Assembly: GCF_018882155.1 (NCBI RefSeq)
Contig: NZ_JACVPA010000001.1
Span: 248,001-312,000, forward strand
Reading direction: 5' to 3'
Origin: Polynucleobacter nymphae
Lineage (GTDB): Bacteria; Pseudomonadota; Gammaproteobacteria; Burkholderiales; Burkholderiaceae
Length of the DNA stretch: 64,000 nt
In this document: positions 46,605 through 55,578 of the stretch, one piece after another
Layout of the letters: each line of letters starts with the position of its first letter
Position numbering within the stretch: the first letter of the stretch is position 1
Notes under the pieces: generated by a model
The model's input: the letters and a program-made list of their open reading frames with translations, nothing else
What the model was told of the DNA's origin: nothing
Database searches by the model: none
Position numbers and translations under genes: made by a program

Positions 46605-49061
46605 CTAGCGCAGACGGGCTGCGCATTTTTTTTCTACGGCTATCAATAAAGCAGCCATAACCGCATCAATTTGGGGGTCTTGCAATGTTTCATTAGGGTT
46701 TAACAGGATCACACGGAAAGCCAAGCTCTTTTCATCGTCAGCCATGCTGCTTGATCCTGCCTTTGGTTTGAACTCATCAAAGAGCTCAATGGTTCGAACA
46801 AAATTCTGCTTGCTAGCCATCATTGCATCTAACAAAGATTGCGCAGAAACGGCTTGTTTAACTACTAAGGCTAAATCACGTTGAACTGCCTGAAACTTAC
46901 TTAACTCTTCGGGCTGAGGTAGACCGAGCTTTCTAATTGGATCTAAATCGAATTCAAACAAAACGGGGGCTTGTGGCAGCTCATAGGCTTGTTGCAAACT
47001 TGGGTGTAATTCACCTATCCAACCAACTGCAGTTTTTCCTGCGTTTGTTTTTAAGAAGATCTGTGCAGAGCGACCTGGATGCAAAGCGAGATGCTGAGCG
47101 GCTTCTGTAATGAAATGCAAAGGATCTAAAACTCTCTCGATGTCGCCCTTTACATCAAAGAAATCAACCGCACGATTAGCGCTTGCCCATTGTTCTGGAA
47201 CGAAAGAGCCGTAAGCTAAGCCCCCAAGCTTTTGCGCTTGAGTAAAGCCAGTAACCATACCGGGCCCTTCTTGAATACTGGAATCACGCTTAAATACGCG
47301 ACCTGCCTCAAAAAGACGTACACGTCCTGCACCACGATTCAAATTGGCTTTGAGATTATTGAGTAAGCCACCCCATAGAGTGCTGCGCATGACACCGTAT
47401 TGACTAGCAATCGGATTCAAAACGGCAATTACCTCTTTCTCAGTAGCACCAGCCAGACGCTGTTCGCTTTCAAGATCAGTAAAGCCAAAATTAATAGCCT
47501 CTTGATAGCCTTGCAATGCTAAACGCTGGCGTAATACATGAATGCCCCGCTTAGCTTCAGCCTTTGCACTCATTTTTAATAAAGCAACGGGTGGCTGATC
47601 AGGAATGTTTTCAAAGCCGTACATGCGTGCAACTTCTTCAATCAAATCTTCTTCAATTTCAATATCAAAGCGATAGCTTGGAGGGCTTACAACAAATACA
47701 TCACCCTCTTGCTTAAATTCAAAGCCAAGACGCTGAAAGACATCAGTAACAATGTCATTAGTCAACGGAATACCAATGACCTGCATTGCACGCGCCAGGC
47801 GCATACGTACGGGTTTGAGTACTGGTACATTGAGAACCTGGTCATCTACTGGACCTGCTTGACCACCACAGACCTCTAGAATTAAGGCTGAGAGATACTC
47901 AAGGCAATTGACGGTATTTTGTGGATCTACACCACGCTCAAAACGGTGTGCAGCATCGGTACTGAAATTAAAACGGCGGGCACGTCCCTGAATCGCGGAT
48001 GGCAACCAATAAGCAGCCTCTACGTAGATATTTTTAGTGTCATCGCTAACAGCGCAGTGATTACCGCCCATGATCCCTGCAAGCGCTACTGGACCTTTTT
48101 GATCTGCAACGACACCAGCTTCTTGCGTCTTGCCAGCAGAATCTGGGCCTTGCAAAGTGACTGTCTGGCCATTCAATAACTCAAGCGTTTCACCAGATTT
48201 CGCCCAGCGAACGGTAATATCGCCCTCTAACTTATCAATATCAAATACATGGGTGGGCTGACCCATTTCTAACATGACGTAGTTAGAAAGATCGACTAAT
48301 GCAGAAATACTTCTTTGCCCAGCGCGAGCTAAACGTTGAACGATCCAATCAGGTGTCTTTGCCTTGGGATTAACGCCACGAATAACGCGACCCGCAAAGC
48401 GACCACAAAGCTCTTTGTTCTCAATTAAGACTTTACGCTTGTCTTGTATTGATGTTTGTGGTGGATTCCATTGAGGAGCACATAGTGCAGCGCCGGTGAT
48501 CGCCGAAACTTCTCGGGCTATGCCCATGAGGGAGAGACAATCTGCTTTATTTGGCGTTAACTTAATAACAAAGATTTGATCATCTAAATTGAGGTACTCA
48601 CGGATATCTTTTCCAAGGGGTGCATCTGCCGGTAACTCTAGAATACCTTCATGATCATCACCTAAACCGAGTTCACGACCAGAGCACAACATGCCCTGGC
48701 TTTCAACGCCGCGTAGCTTGCCTACCTTAATCATGAAAGGCTTGCCACCCACTTCTGCTGGAGGTAATTCTGCACCTACTAAGGCGCAGGGAATCTTGAT
48801 GCCGACACGTGCATTAGGCGCACCGCAAACAATTTGTAACTCTTGACCCGTCCCGGCATCAACTTTGCATACCCGTAAACGATCGGCATCAGGATGTTGC
48901 TCAGCAGATAGAATCTGTGCAATCACAATCTTCGTAAATGCTGGAGCTACTAAATGCCGGTCTTCCACTTCTAAACCAGCCATTGTCATTGCATGTGCCA
49001 ATGCATCGCTATCCTGCGATGGATTTACATACTGACGCAGCCAAGATTCAGAAAATTGCAT
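46605..49061 (-). CDS. pheT: phenylalanyl-tRNA synthetase beta subunit
   Basis: Beta subunit of the alpha2-beta2 PheRS. The 818-residue chain shows the N-terminal tRNA-binding OB domain (VCKVDAGTGQELQIVCGAPNAR, about 65-85), the B3/B4 editing region, the B5 segment, the degenerate catalytic core, and a C-terminal FDX-ACB anticodon-binding domain (from about 725, DLALVVKQAVSAQSL). Length is normal. Follows pheS by 18 bases. Confidence 0.96.
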   Translation of the reverse strand: MQFSESWLRQYVNPSQDSDALAHAMTMAGLEVEDRHLVAPAFTKIVIAQILSAEQHPDADRLRVCKVDAGTGQELQIVCGAPNARVGIKIPCALVGAELPPAEVGGKPFMIKVGKLRGVESQGMLCSGRELGLGDDHEGILELPADAPLGKDIREYLNLDDQIFVIKLTPNKADCLSLMGIAREVSAITGAALCAPQWNPPQTSIQDKRKVLIENKELCGRFAGRVIRGVNPKAKTPDWIVQRLARAGQRSISALVDLSNYVMLEMGQPTHVFDIDKLEGDITVRWAKSGETLELLNGQTVTLQGPDSAGKTQEAGVVADQKGPVALAGIMGGNHCAVSDDTKNIYVEAAYWLPSAIQGRARRFNFSTDAAHRFERGVDPQNTVNCLEYLSALILEVCGGQAGPVDDQVLNVPVLKPVRMRLARAMQVIGIPLTNDIVTDVFQRLGFEFKQEGDVFVVSPPSYRFDIEIEEDLIEEVARMYGFENIPDQPPVALLKMSAKAEAKRGIHVLRQRLALQGYQEAINFGFTDLESEQRLAGATEKEVIAVLNPIASQYGVMRSTLWGGLLNNLKANLNRGAGRVRLFEAGRVFKRDSSIQEGPGMVTGFTQAQKLGGLAYGSFVPEQWASANRAVDFFDVKGDIERVLDPLHFITEAAQHLALHPGRSAQIFLKTNAGKTAVGWIGELHPSLQQAYELPQAPVLFEFDLDPIRKLGLPQPEELSKFQAVQRDLALVVKQAVSAQSLLDAMMASKQNFVRTIELFDEFKPKAGSSSMADDEKSLAFRVILLNPNETLQDPQIDAVMAALLIAVEKKCAARLR

Positions 49062-49079
49062 AGCGCTCTATATTCTTTC

Positions 49080-50126
49080 TTAAGCAGGGAACTGCGCTAA
49101 GAAACGTAAATCATTCTCAAAGAAGAGGCGTAAATCATCTATGCCATAACGCAACATCGATAAACGCTCTAGACCAGAACCAAAAGCAAACCCGGTATAA
49201 CGCTCCGGATCAATACCCATATTGCGCAGAACATTTGGATGAACCTGCCCTGCTCCGGAAATCTCTAACCAACGGCCAGCCAGTTTGCCGCTACCAAAGG
49301 CCATATCGATTTCTGCAGAAGGCTCTGTAAATGGGAAATAAGATGGACGAAAACGAACTTGTAACTCATTCGTTTCAAAGAAAGTTCTCAAGAAATCGGT
49401 ATACACGCCCTTCAGATCAGCAAAGGAAACTTTTTCTGCGATCCACAAACCTTCAACCTGATGAAACATTGGCGAATGCGTTGCATCGCTATCTACACGA
49501 TAGGTTCTACCGGGTGCAATCACTTTAATTGGAGGCATGACGTCTGCCTTGGCATATTTCTTAACATGCTCACTTGCATAACGGACCTGAATTGGGCTGG
49601 TATGGGTACGCAATAAGAGAGGTTTACCTTGAGAATCTTTGCCGTCAATATAAAAAGTGTCCTGCATAGAGCGGGCAGGATGATTCTCAGGGCTATTTAA
49701 GGCTGTGAAATTAAACCAGTCAGTTTCAATTTCAGGACCATCTGCAACATCAAAACCGATGGAGCTAAAGATCTCTTCTACACGCTCCCAAGTGCGCATT
49801 ACCGGATGCAAACTACCTACTGCTTGGCCACGACCAGGCATAGAGACATCGATTGACTCAGCTGCCAAACGTTGCATCATTACGGCATCAGACAAAGCCT
49901 GACGACGCTCTTGTAATGCATCTTCTACTTGGGTTTTGATTTGATTAATTTGGGCGCCAGCACTCTTGCGCTCCTCAGGCGACATTCCACCAAGCGCTTT
50001 TAAACGCTCAGTGAGAACACCTGATTTACCGAGATACTTGGCTTTCGCGTCCTCAAGAGCTGCCCCATCAGCAGCTCCGAGGAAATCACGTTTAGCATCC
50101 TCGACAATTTGGTCGAGAGAAACCAT
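49080..50126 (-). CDS. pheS: phenylalanyl-tRNA synthetase alpha subunit
   Basis: Catalytic subunit of PheRS. 348 residues: an N-terminal coiled-coil tRNA arm (about 15-100), then the class II motifs 2 and 3, visible in [21 protein letters not shown] and [18 protein letters not shown]. Only 25 bases separate it from rplT, so there is no room for the Phe attenuator seen in E. coli. Confidence 0.96.
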   Translation of the reverse strand: MVSLDQIVEDAKRDFLGAADGAALEDAKAKYLGKSGVLTERLKALGGMSPEERKSAGAQINQIKTQVEDALQERRQALSDAVMMQRLAAESIDVSMPGRGQAVGSLHPVMRTWERVEEIFSSIGFDVADGPEIETDWFNFTALNSPENHPARSMQDTFYIDGKDSQGKPLLLRTHTSPIQVRYASEHVKKYAKADVMPPIKVIAPGRTYRVDSDATHSPMFHQVEGLWIAEKVSFADLKGVYTDFLRTFFETNELQVRFRPSYFPFTEPSAEIDMAFGSGKLAGRWLEISGAGQVHPNVLRNMGIDPERYTGFAFGSGLERLSMLRYGIDDLRLFFENDLRFLAQFPA

Positions 50127-50151
50127 TGCAGCTTAGTTTTTTAGAAAAAAA

Positions 50152-50517
50152 TTAAGCTGCAGCGCTTACTACGGATTTAATCCGAGTAACCAAAGCGGCA
50201 AAAGCCGGCTTGTCAGCAATGGCCATATCAGAAAGTACTTTACGATCGAGATCGATTGAAGCCTTCTTCATACCATTCATGAATACGCTATAGGTCATAT
50301 CATGCTCACGCACTGCCGCATTGATACGAGCAATCCACAAAGCGCGGAATACACGTTTCTTATTGCGACGGTCACGATAGGCGTATTGACCAGCACGCAT
50401 AACCGCTTGCTTAGCAATACGGAATACGTTTTTACGACGACCGCGGTAACCTGTTGCGGCATCAGTGATTTTCTTATGACGGGCTCTTGCTGTAACCCCA
50501 CGTTTGACTCTTGGCAT
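50152..50517 (-). CDS. rplT: 50S ribosomal protein L20
   Basis: A 121-residue basic protein of the large subunit. The typical start [16 protein letters not shown] and the [28 protein letters not shown] helix are clear. In E. coli L20 also represses translation of its own operon by binding upstream of rpmI. Lies between rpmI and pheS. Confidence 0.97.
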   Translation of the reverse strand: MPRVKRGVTARARHKKITDAATGYRGRRKNVFRIAKQAVMRAGQYAYRDRRNKKRVFRALWIARINAAVREHDMTYSVFMNGMKKASIDLDRKVLSDMAIADKPAFAALVTRIKSVVSAAA

Positions 50518-50542
50518 TTGATTCTCCTAATCTAGTCTGAGG

Positions 50543-50740
50543 TTAAGCGTAAGGAAGCATGGAGCGAATTGACTTAACGTCAGCTTTCGCAACTTCTGTG
50601 GTACCACGCAAGTGACGCTTATTCTTGGTAGTCTTCTTGGTAAGGATATGGCGTTTAAAAGCCTGGCCTCGTTTAATCGTTCCGCCTGCGCGAACCGTAA
50701 AGCGCTTTTTAGCGCTACTCTTGGTCTTCATCTTGGGCAT
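50543..50740 (-). CDS. rpmI: 50S ribosomal protein L35
   Basis: 65 residues, with start at 50740 ([14 protein letters not shown]), the usual N terminus; five in-frame codons upstream are not used. [21 protein letters not shown] is the family core. A 140-base spacer separates it from infC, longer than any other gap in this operon. Confidence 0.97.
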   Translation of the reverse strand: MPKMKTKSSAKKRFTVRAGGTIKRGQAFKRHILTKKTTKNKRHLRGTTEVAKADVKSIRSMLPYA

Positions 50741-50880
50741 AAAGCACCCCTTCATTTACTTGTGCAACATAGGTGGCAACCGACGGTTACTCTTCCTGTA
50801 CCCAGAAGCACTTCTAACTACCAGCACCCTCAGTGATTCACTTCGAGTGCCTCCCTACATAAGAACCAGGTAGAACCTAG
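50741..50880 (-). promoter_or_regulatory. infC-rpmI leader region, possible L20 autoregulatory site
   Basis: 140-base untranslated stretch within a compact operon. It contains an 11-base near-palindrome AACCGTCGGTT (minus strand) and several short complementary segments. By analogy with E. coli, an L20-binding structure upstream of rpmI is expected here. I could not assign the exact pseudoknot. Confidence 0.4.
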
Positions 50881-51405
50881 TTACTTAGCCTTGCGAATGG
50901 GGGCCAATACCATCACCATCTGGCGGCCTTCCATTTTTGGAAACTGTTCGACTTGGCCATGCTCAACAAGGTCCAACTTCAAACGCTCCAACATTCTTGC
51001 CCCGATTTCTTGGTGGGCCATTTCACGACCCCGAAACCGTAACGTAATCTTTGTCTTATCGCCATCTTCCAAAAAGCGGATTAAATTGCGTAGCTTTACA
51101 CCGTAGTCACCATCATCTGTGCCGGGACGGAATTTGACTTCCTTCACCTGAATCACTTTTTGCTTCAGCTTTGCTTCATGCATCCGCTTGGCTTCTTGGT
51201 ACTTGAATTTGCCGAAGTCCATAATTCGGACAACAGGTGGTTCAGCTGTCGGAGCAATTTCAACCAGATCGGTCTCTTTCTCTTCTGCTGCAGCCAAGGC
51301 TTCACTCAACTTAACTACACCGATGGGCTCTCCATCAATTCCAATCAAACGCACTTCAGGAGCAGTAATTTCCCGGTTAATGCGCTGCAATTTTTCAGTA
51401 GCGAT
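50881..51405 (-). CDS. infC: translation initiation factor IF-3 (probable ATC start)
   Basis: IF3 controls initiation fidelity. No ATG is available at the expected start. A TTG at 51390 begins the conserved core, but an in-frame ATC at 51403-51405 sits 9 bases after AGGA (51415-51418), giving [14 protein letters not shown] when read as initiator. IF3 genes use rare start codons (AUU in E. coli) so that IF3 represses its own synthesis, so ATC is favoured. The 174-residue protein has [15 protein letters not shown] and [16 protein letters not shown]. Follows thrS by 42 bases. Confidence 0.92.
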   Translation of the reverse strand: MATEKLQRINREITAPEVRLIGIDGEPIGVVKLSEALAAAEEKETDLVEIAPTAEPPVVRIMDFGKFKYQEAKRMHEAKLKQKVIQVKEVKFRPGTDDGDYGVKLRNLIRFLEDGDKTKITLRFRGREMAHQEIGARMLERLKLDLVEHGQVEQFPKMEGRQMVMVLAPIRKAK

Positions 51406-51447
51406 CTTCTTAATTCCTTTAAAAAAACAATAAAAACCGCTCTACCC

Positions 51448-53373
51448 CTAGCTAGGCTCGGGTCCGACTTTCTGGGATATATCCTGCTGGAGTCGGGCAA
51501 CGAAGGCATCAAGAGGCATTACACCTAAATCCACTCCGCCACGGGCACGAACGGCCACCGTATTACTTTCAGATTCTTTATCCCCAACAACTAACAAAAA
51601 TGGGATCTTCTGTAATGCGTGCTCGCGTATTTTATACGTTATTTTCTCATTCCGCAAATCGGATTCCACTCTAAACCCTTGTTTTTTCAGCGATTGCTGG
51701 ACTTGTTGTGCATATGCAGCAGAATTTCCGGAGATATTGAGAACCACAGCCTGGGTTGGGGCAAGCCAAACTGGCATATTTCCAGCGTGGTTTTCGATCA
51801 AAATACCGATAAAACGCTCTAAAGAGCCCACAATTGCTCTATGAAGCATGACTGGGGTCTTGCGGCTATTGTCTTCAGCCACATATTCAGCGCCTAAACG
51901 CTCTGGCATCGAGAAATCCACCTGAATCGTGCCGCACTGCCAAGTACGCCCAATCGAGTCTTTTAGGTGATATTCGATCTTAGGACCATAAAAAGCGCCC
52001 TCGCCTGGCAATTCTTCCCACTCTTGGCCTGAAGCCTTAAGGGCTCCGCGAAGGGCTGCTTCCGCCTTATCCCAAATTGCATCATCGCCAACCCGCTTGG
52101 CAGGACGTAAGGCCAACTTCACAGCCACTTCAGTAAAACCAAAATCTTGATAGACATCGCGGACCGCTTTATCAAAGCTGGCTACTTCGGATTGAATTTG
52201 ATCTTCAGTACAAAAAATATGGCCATCGTCTTGCGTAAAACCACGTACGCGCATCAAACCATGCAATGCACCAGATGGTTCATTGCGGTGGCATTGACCA
52301 AACTCACCAAAGCGCAACGGCAACTCGCGATAGCTATGGAGTCCAGAGTTATAAATTTGTACATGACCAGGGCAGTTCATCGGCTTTAATGCATAAGCAC
52401 GATTCTCCGACTCGGTCGTGAACATATTTTCTTTATAGTTTTCCCAGTGGCCCGATTTTTCCCAAAGACCACGATCCAAAATTTGCGGGGCCTTTACTTC
52501 TTGGTAGCCTTCTTGCTGATACACGCGTCGCATGTACTGCTCAACTTCTTGCCAGATCGACCAACCTTTGGGATGCCAGAAAACTAGACCAGGAGCCTCA
52601 GATTGAAAATGAAAGAGGTCCAGTAATTTTCCAAGACGTCGGTGATCACGTTTTTCTGCCTCTTCAAGCATATGCAAATAGGCATCTTGATCTTCTTTGC
52701 GTAACCAGGCTGTGCCATAGATACGCTGCAACATCTCATTCTTACTATCGCCACGCCAATAAGCGCCAGCAACACTTTGCAACTTAAATACTTTTAACTT
52801 ACCAGTGGAAGGTACATGAGGGCCGCGACATAAATCAGTGAACTTACCTTCTGCATAAAGGGAAACATCTTCGCCCTGCGGGATGCTGGCAATGAGTTCT
52901 GCTTTGTAGTTTTCTCCCTGATCTTTGAAAAACTTCACCGCTTGATCACGTGGCATAACAGTGCGCACCACTGGCTCATCTTTTTTAGCAAGCTCAGCCA
53001 TTTTGTTTTCAATCGCCACCAAATCATCTGGTGTAAATGGACGGTGATAAGAGAAGTCGTAATAAAAACCGTTCTCTACCACTGGACCAATCGTCACCTG
53101 CGCTTCAGGGAATAATTCTTTTACAGCATAGGCCAATAAATGGGCTGTTGAGTGGCGCACTATCTCAAGTGCTTCAGGACTCTTGTCGGTAATGATCGCG
53201 AGCTGACTGTCTTTGTCGATCAGAAAACTCGTATCAACCATCTTGCCATCAACGATGCCGCCTAAGGCTGCTTTTGCAAGACCACTACCGATGCTTTGAG
53301 CGACATCCGCTACGCGAACGGGGGCCTCAAACTCACGTTTTGATCCATCGGGCAGAGTAACTACAAGCATCAT
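51448..53373 (-). CDS. thrS: threonyl-tRNA synthetase
   Basis: Charges tRNA-Thr. 641 residues: N-terminal TGS domain (about 1-62), the editing domain with the [16 protein letters not shown] motif (about 74-90), the catalytic class II core with zinc ligands in [10 protein letters not shown] and HCH-type positions, and the C-terminal anticodon domain ([16 protein letters not shown]). Starts the thrS-infC-rpmI-rplT-pheS-pheT-ihfA-merR run and lies downstream of tRNA-Val. Confidence 0.96.
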   Translation of the reverse strand: MMLVVTLPDGSKREFEAPVRVADVAQSIGSGLAKAALGGIVDGKMVDTSFLIDKDSQLAIITDKSPEALEIVRHSTAHLLAYAVKELFPEAQVTIGPVVENGFYYDFSYHRPFTPDDLVAIENKMAELAKKDEPVVRTVMPRDQAVKFFKDQGENYKAELIASIPQGEDVSLYAEGKFTDLCRGPHVPSTGKLKVFKLQSVAGAYWRGDSKNEMLQRIYGTAWLRKEDQDAYLHMLEEAEKRDHRRLGKLLDLFHFQSEAPGLVFWHPKGWSIWQEVEQYMRRVYQQEGYQEVKAPQILDRGLWEKSGHWENYKENMFTTESENRAYALKPMNCPGHVQIYNSGLHSYRELPLRFGEFGQCHRNEPSGALHGLMRVRGFTQDDGHIFCTEDQIQSEVASFDKAVRDVYQDFGFTEVAVKLALRPAKRVGDDAIWDKAEAALRGALKASGQEWEELPGEGAFYGPKIEYHLKDSIGRTWQCGTIQVDFSMPERLGAEYVAEDNSRKTPVMLHRAIVGSLERFIGILIENHAGNMPVWLAPTQAVVLNISGNSAAYAQQVQQSLKKQGFRVESDLRNEKITYKIREHALQKIPFLLVVGDKESESNTVAVRARGGVDLGVMPLDAFVARLQQDISQKVGPEPS

Positions 53374-53417
53374 GACTCCATCTTAATTACTGAACTTCTG
53401 TTTTACTACTACGACCT

Positions 53418-53452
53418 AAAAATAAAGCGCGGCAGCTTATGGGCATCCGCGC
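53418..53452 (-). terminator. probable intrinsic terminator after tRNA-Val
   Basis: On the minus strand a 6-base GC stem GCGCGG / CCGCGC (53447-53452 and 53427-53432) with a 14-base loop is followed by TTTATTTTTA. It separates tRNA-Val from thrS. Confidence 0.75.
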
Positions 53453-53481
53453 CTTGGGTTTCCCCATCGGGTCTTATTCGT

Positions 53482-53558
53482 TGGTAGGCTCGATTGGACT
53501 CGAACCAACGACCCCCACCATGTCAAGGTGGTGCTCTAACCAGCTGAGCTACGAGCCT
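53482..53558 (-). tRNA. tRNA-Val (GAC anticodon)
   Basis: 77 nt with encoded CCA: acceptor AGGCTCG / CGAGCCT, D-arm TAGCTCAGCTGGTTAGA, anticodon stem CCACC / GGTGG with loop TTGACAT (anticodon GAC, reads GUC/GUU), T-arm GTTGGTTCGAGTCCAAT. Located between relA and thrS. Confidence 0.95.
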
Positions 53559-53576
53559 ATACAGCCATAGAGTTTA

Positions 53577-55565
53577 TCACCGGCGACGCACTTGGGTGAC
53601 CCCTTTAACTTCCTCTAGGCTATTTTGAACAAGGCGCAATACTTCAGAATCCTTGACCTCAACTGTTAAAAGGATCTGGGCTAGGCCTTTTTTGGCAGAT
53701 TTACGTAAATCAATGACATGTACACCTTGCCGAGTCAGAATTTCAAAGAGCTCACGCATCAGGTCTTGACGATCTAAGCCAGTCACCACCAAATCCGCTG
53801 GGAACACCCGCTTTGGGTCTTTATCTGCAGTTGAATTGGCTGTAGCAGTCCAAGCGGTTTGGATAACGCGTTCAGGAGCTCTTTCTAAAAGTCCTCTAAA
53901 GGTCCTACATGTTCGCCGATGAATTGAAACGCCTCTACCCTGAGTCACAAATCCTGCAATCGTGTCTGGCGGAACTGGCCGGCAGCAACGTGCCAATTGC
54001 GTGAGCAAAGAATCTACGCCAACTACCAAGACATCGCCGCTCTGACCGGCCTTTCTTGTACTGTTGCGAAGAATAATTTCTGGCGTGGCTACTTTTGCTT
54101 CAGAACCTGCTTCGACTTTAGGCTCTACAGGCTTTGCTGTAAGGCCAGTCTCTTCGTCATCGAGCGCATTAAACCAAGCGCGCACTCTCGAGCGCGCTCT
54201 TTGCGAGCGTAAATAATTTTTATCGGGACTAATCCAATCGCGCGAAGGACCGCCATGCTTGACTGTAACAATCTCAATGGTCTGACCATTTTGTAATGCA
54301 GATTCTAGGGGAACCATTGCGCCATCAACACGGGCACCTCTGCAACGATGGCCTAAGTTAGTGTGAACCGCATAGGCAAAATCAACTGGGGTAGAACCTT
54401 TTTCTAGTGAAATCACTTTACCTAATGGTGTGAGCACGTAGATGTGATCATCGATCTCATGATGTTTGAGTTGCTCCCAAGCGTCTTCCTTCCAGGAAAT
54501 CAACTGTCTTGCCCAAGCAATCTGTCTTTCATAGGCTACTTCTGCACTATCGGTTCCAGCTTGATGGGAAGAATTAGGCGGTTTAGACATGCCACTATAG
54601 GCACCCTCTTTATAACGCCAGTGAGCCGCCAAACCGTACTCTGCTTGTTGATGCATGTCTTGAGTGCGGACCTGGATCTCGAAGGCCGTGCCATTCTCAT
54701 TCATCACCACTGTATGGAGTGATTGATAGCCGTTTGGTTTAGGGCGTGCAATGTAATCGTCAAACTCACGCGGTACTGGTTGCCAGACGTTATGTACGAT
54801 ACCTAAGACTGCGTAGCAAGATCTCACATCCGCAAGCAAGACACGAAATGCTCTCACATCATAAAGATCGGCAAAGTCGAGTGACTTGCCTTGCATCTTC
54901 TTCCAAATGCTATAGATATGTTTCGGTCGACCATGCACCTCGCCTTCAATCTGCGCTAGCTTCAATTCTTCTTGGAGTTGCAAAACAATTCGATCAATGA
55001 ATGATTGGCGTTCTATTCTTTTGGCATCTAGCATATTGGCAATATCGCGGTAGGTATCTGGCGACATTGCTCTAAATGCCAAGTCCTCCATCTCCCACTT
55101 CATTTGCCAGATACCCAGACGATTGGCCAATGAGGCATCGATATTGAGAATCTCATGCGCCCAAGGGGCGGGCATAGATATATTCTCTTGAGTGATCCAA
55201 CGCAGTGTTTGTAGACGAGAGGCTAAATAGATGAGCACAACACGCAGGTCATCTCCAAAGGCCAAGAGCATCTTACGCAACATCTCTTCTTGGCCTGCCA
55301 CACTTAAGCCACCATCATCACGTACCAATTTCGCTTGTGCCTGGCGTAAGCCTCGGTAGCCAATTAATAACTTTGCAGACTCTTCACCAATCAGCTTGAT
55401 GAGCGCTTCTTTGCCATGCGTTCGGGCAATATTGCTAGCAGCAGTTAATGTAGCCTCATCTAAACCGAGGGATTGCAGAATTTGCAAAGCGCCAGCGGCG
55501 TGCGCTTCTGCTGGCTCGCCATACCAAGCATCAATGAAGATTGGTTTGCTGGAAACATTTGCCAT
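53577..55565 (-). CDS. relA: GTP pyrophosphokinase RelA
   Basis: Synthesises (p)ppGpp during amino-acid starvation. 662 residues: an N-terminal HD-like region (about 20-170) without the metal HD pair (NIARTHGKEAL at that place), so probably no hydrolase activity; the synthetase (about 215-340) with EFDDYIARPKPNGYQSLHTVV, in which the acidic EFDDY pattern is the RelA rather than SpoT type; TGS (about 375-435, LTPLGKVISLEKGSTPVDFAY); and a C-terminal ACT domain ending VTQVRRR. tRNA-Val follows. Confidence 0.93.
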   Translation of the reverse strand: MANVSSKPIFIDAWYGEPAEAHAAGALQILQSLGLDEATLTAASNIARTHGKEALIKLIGEESAKLLIGYRGLRQAQAKLVRDDGGLSVAGQEEMLRKMLLAFGDDLRVVLIYLASRLQTLRWITQENISMPAPWAHEILNIDASLANRLGIWQMKWEMEDLAFRAMSPDTYRDIANMLDAKRIERQSFIDRIVLQLQEELKLAQIEGEVHGRPKHIYSIWKKMQGKSLDFADLYDVRAFRVLLADVRSCYAVLGIVHNVWQPVPREFDDYIARPKPNGYQSLHTVVMNENGTAFEIQVRTQDMHQQAEYGLAAHWRYKEGAYSGMSKPPNSSHQAGTDSAEVAYERQIAWARQLISWKEDAWEQLKHHEIDDHIYVLTPLGKVISLEKGSTPVDFAYAVHTNLGHRCRGARVDGAMVPLESALQNGQTIEIVTVKHGGPSRDWISPDKNYLRSQRARSRVRAWFNALDDEETGLTAKPVEPKVEAGSEAKVATPEIILRNSTRKAGQSGDVLVVGVDSLLTQLARCCRPVPPDTIAGFVTQGRGVSIHRRTCRTFRGLLERAPERVIQTAWTATANSTADKDPKRVFPADLVVTGLDRQDLMRELFEILTRQGVHVIDLRKSAKKGLAQILLTVEVKDSEVLRLVQNSLEEVKGVTQVRRR

Positions 55566-55578
55566 TGACAGCTAAGCC

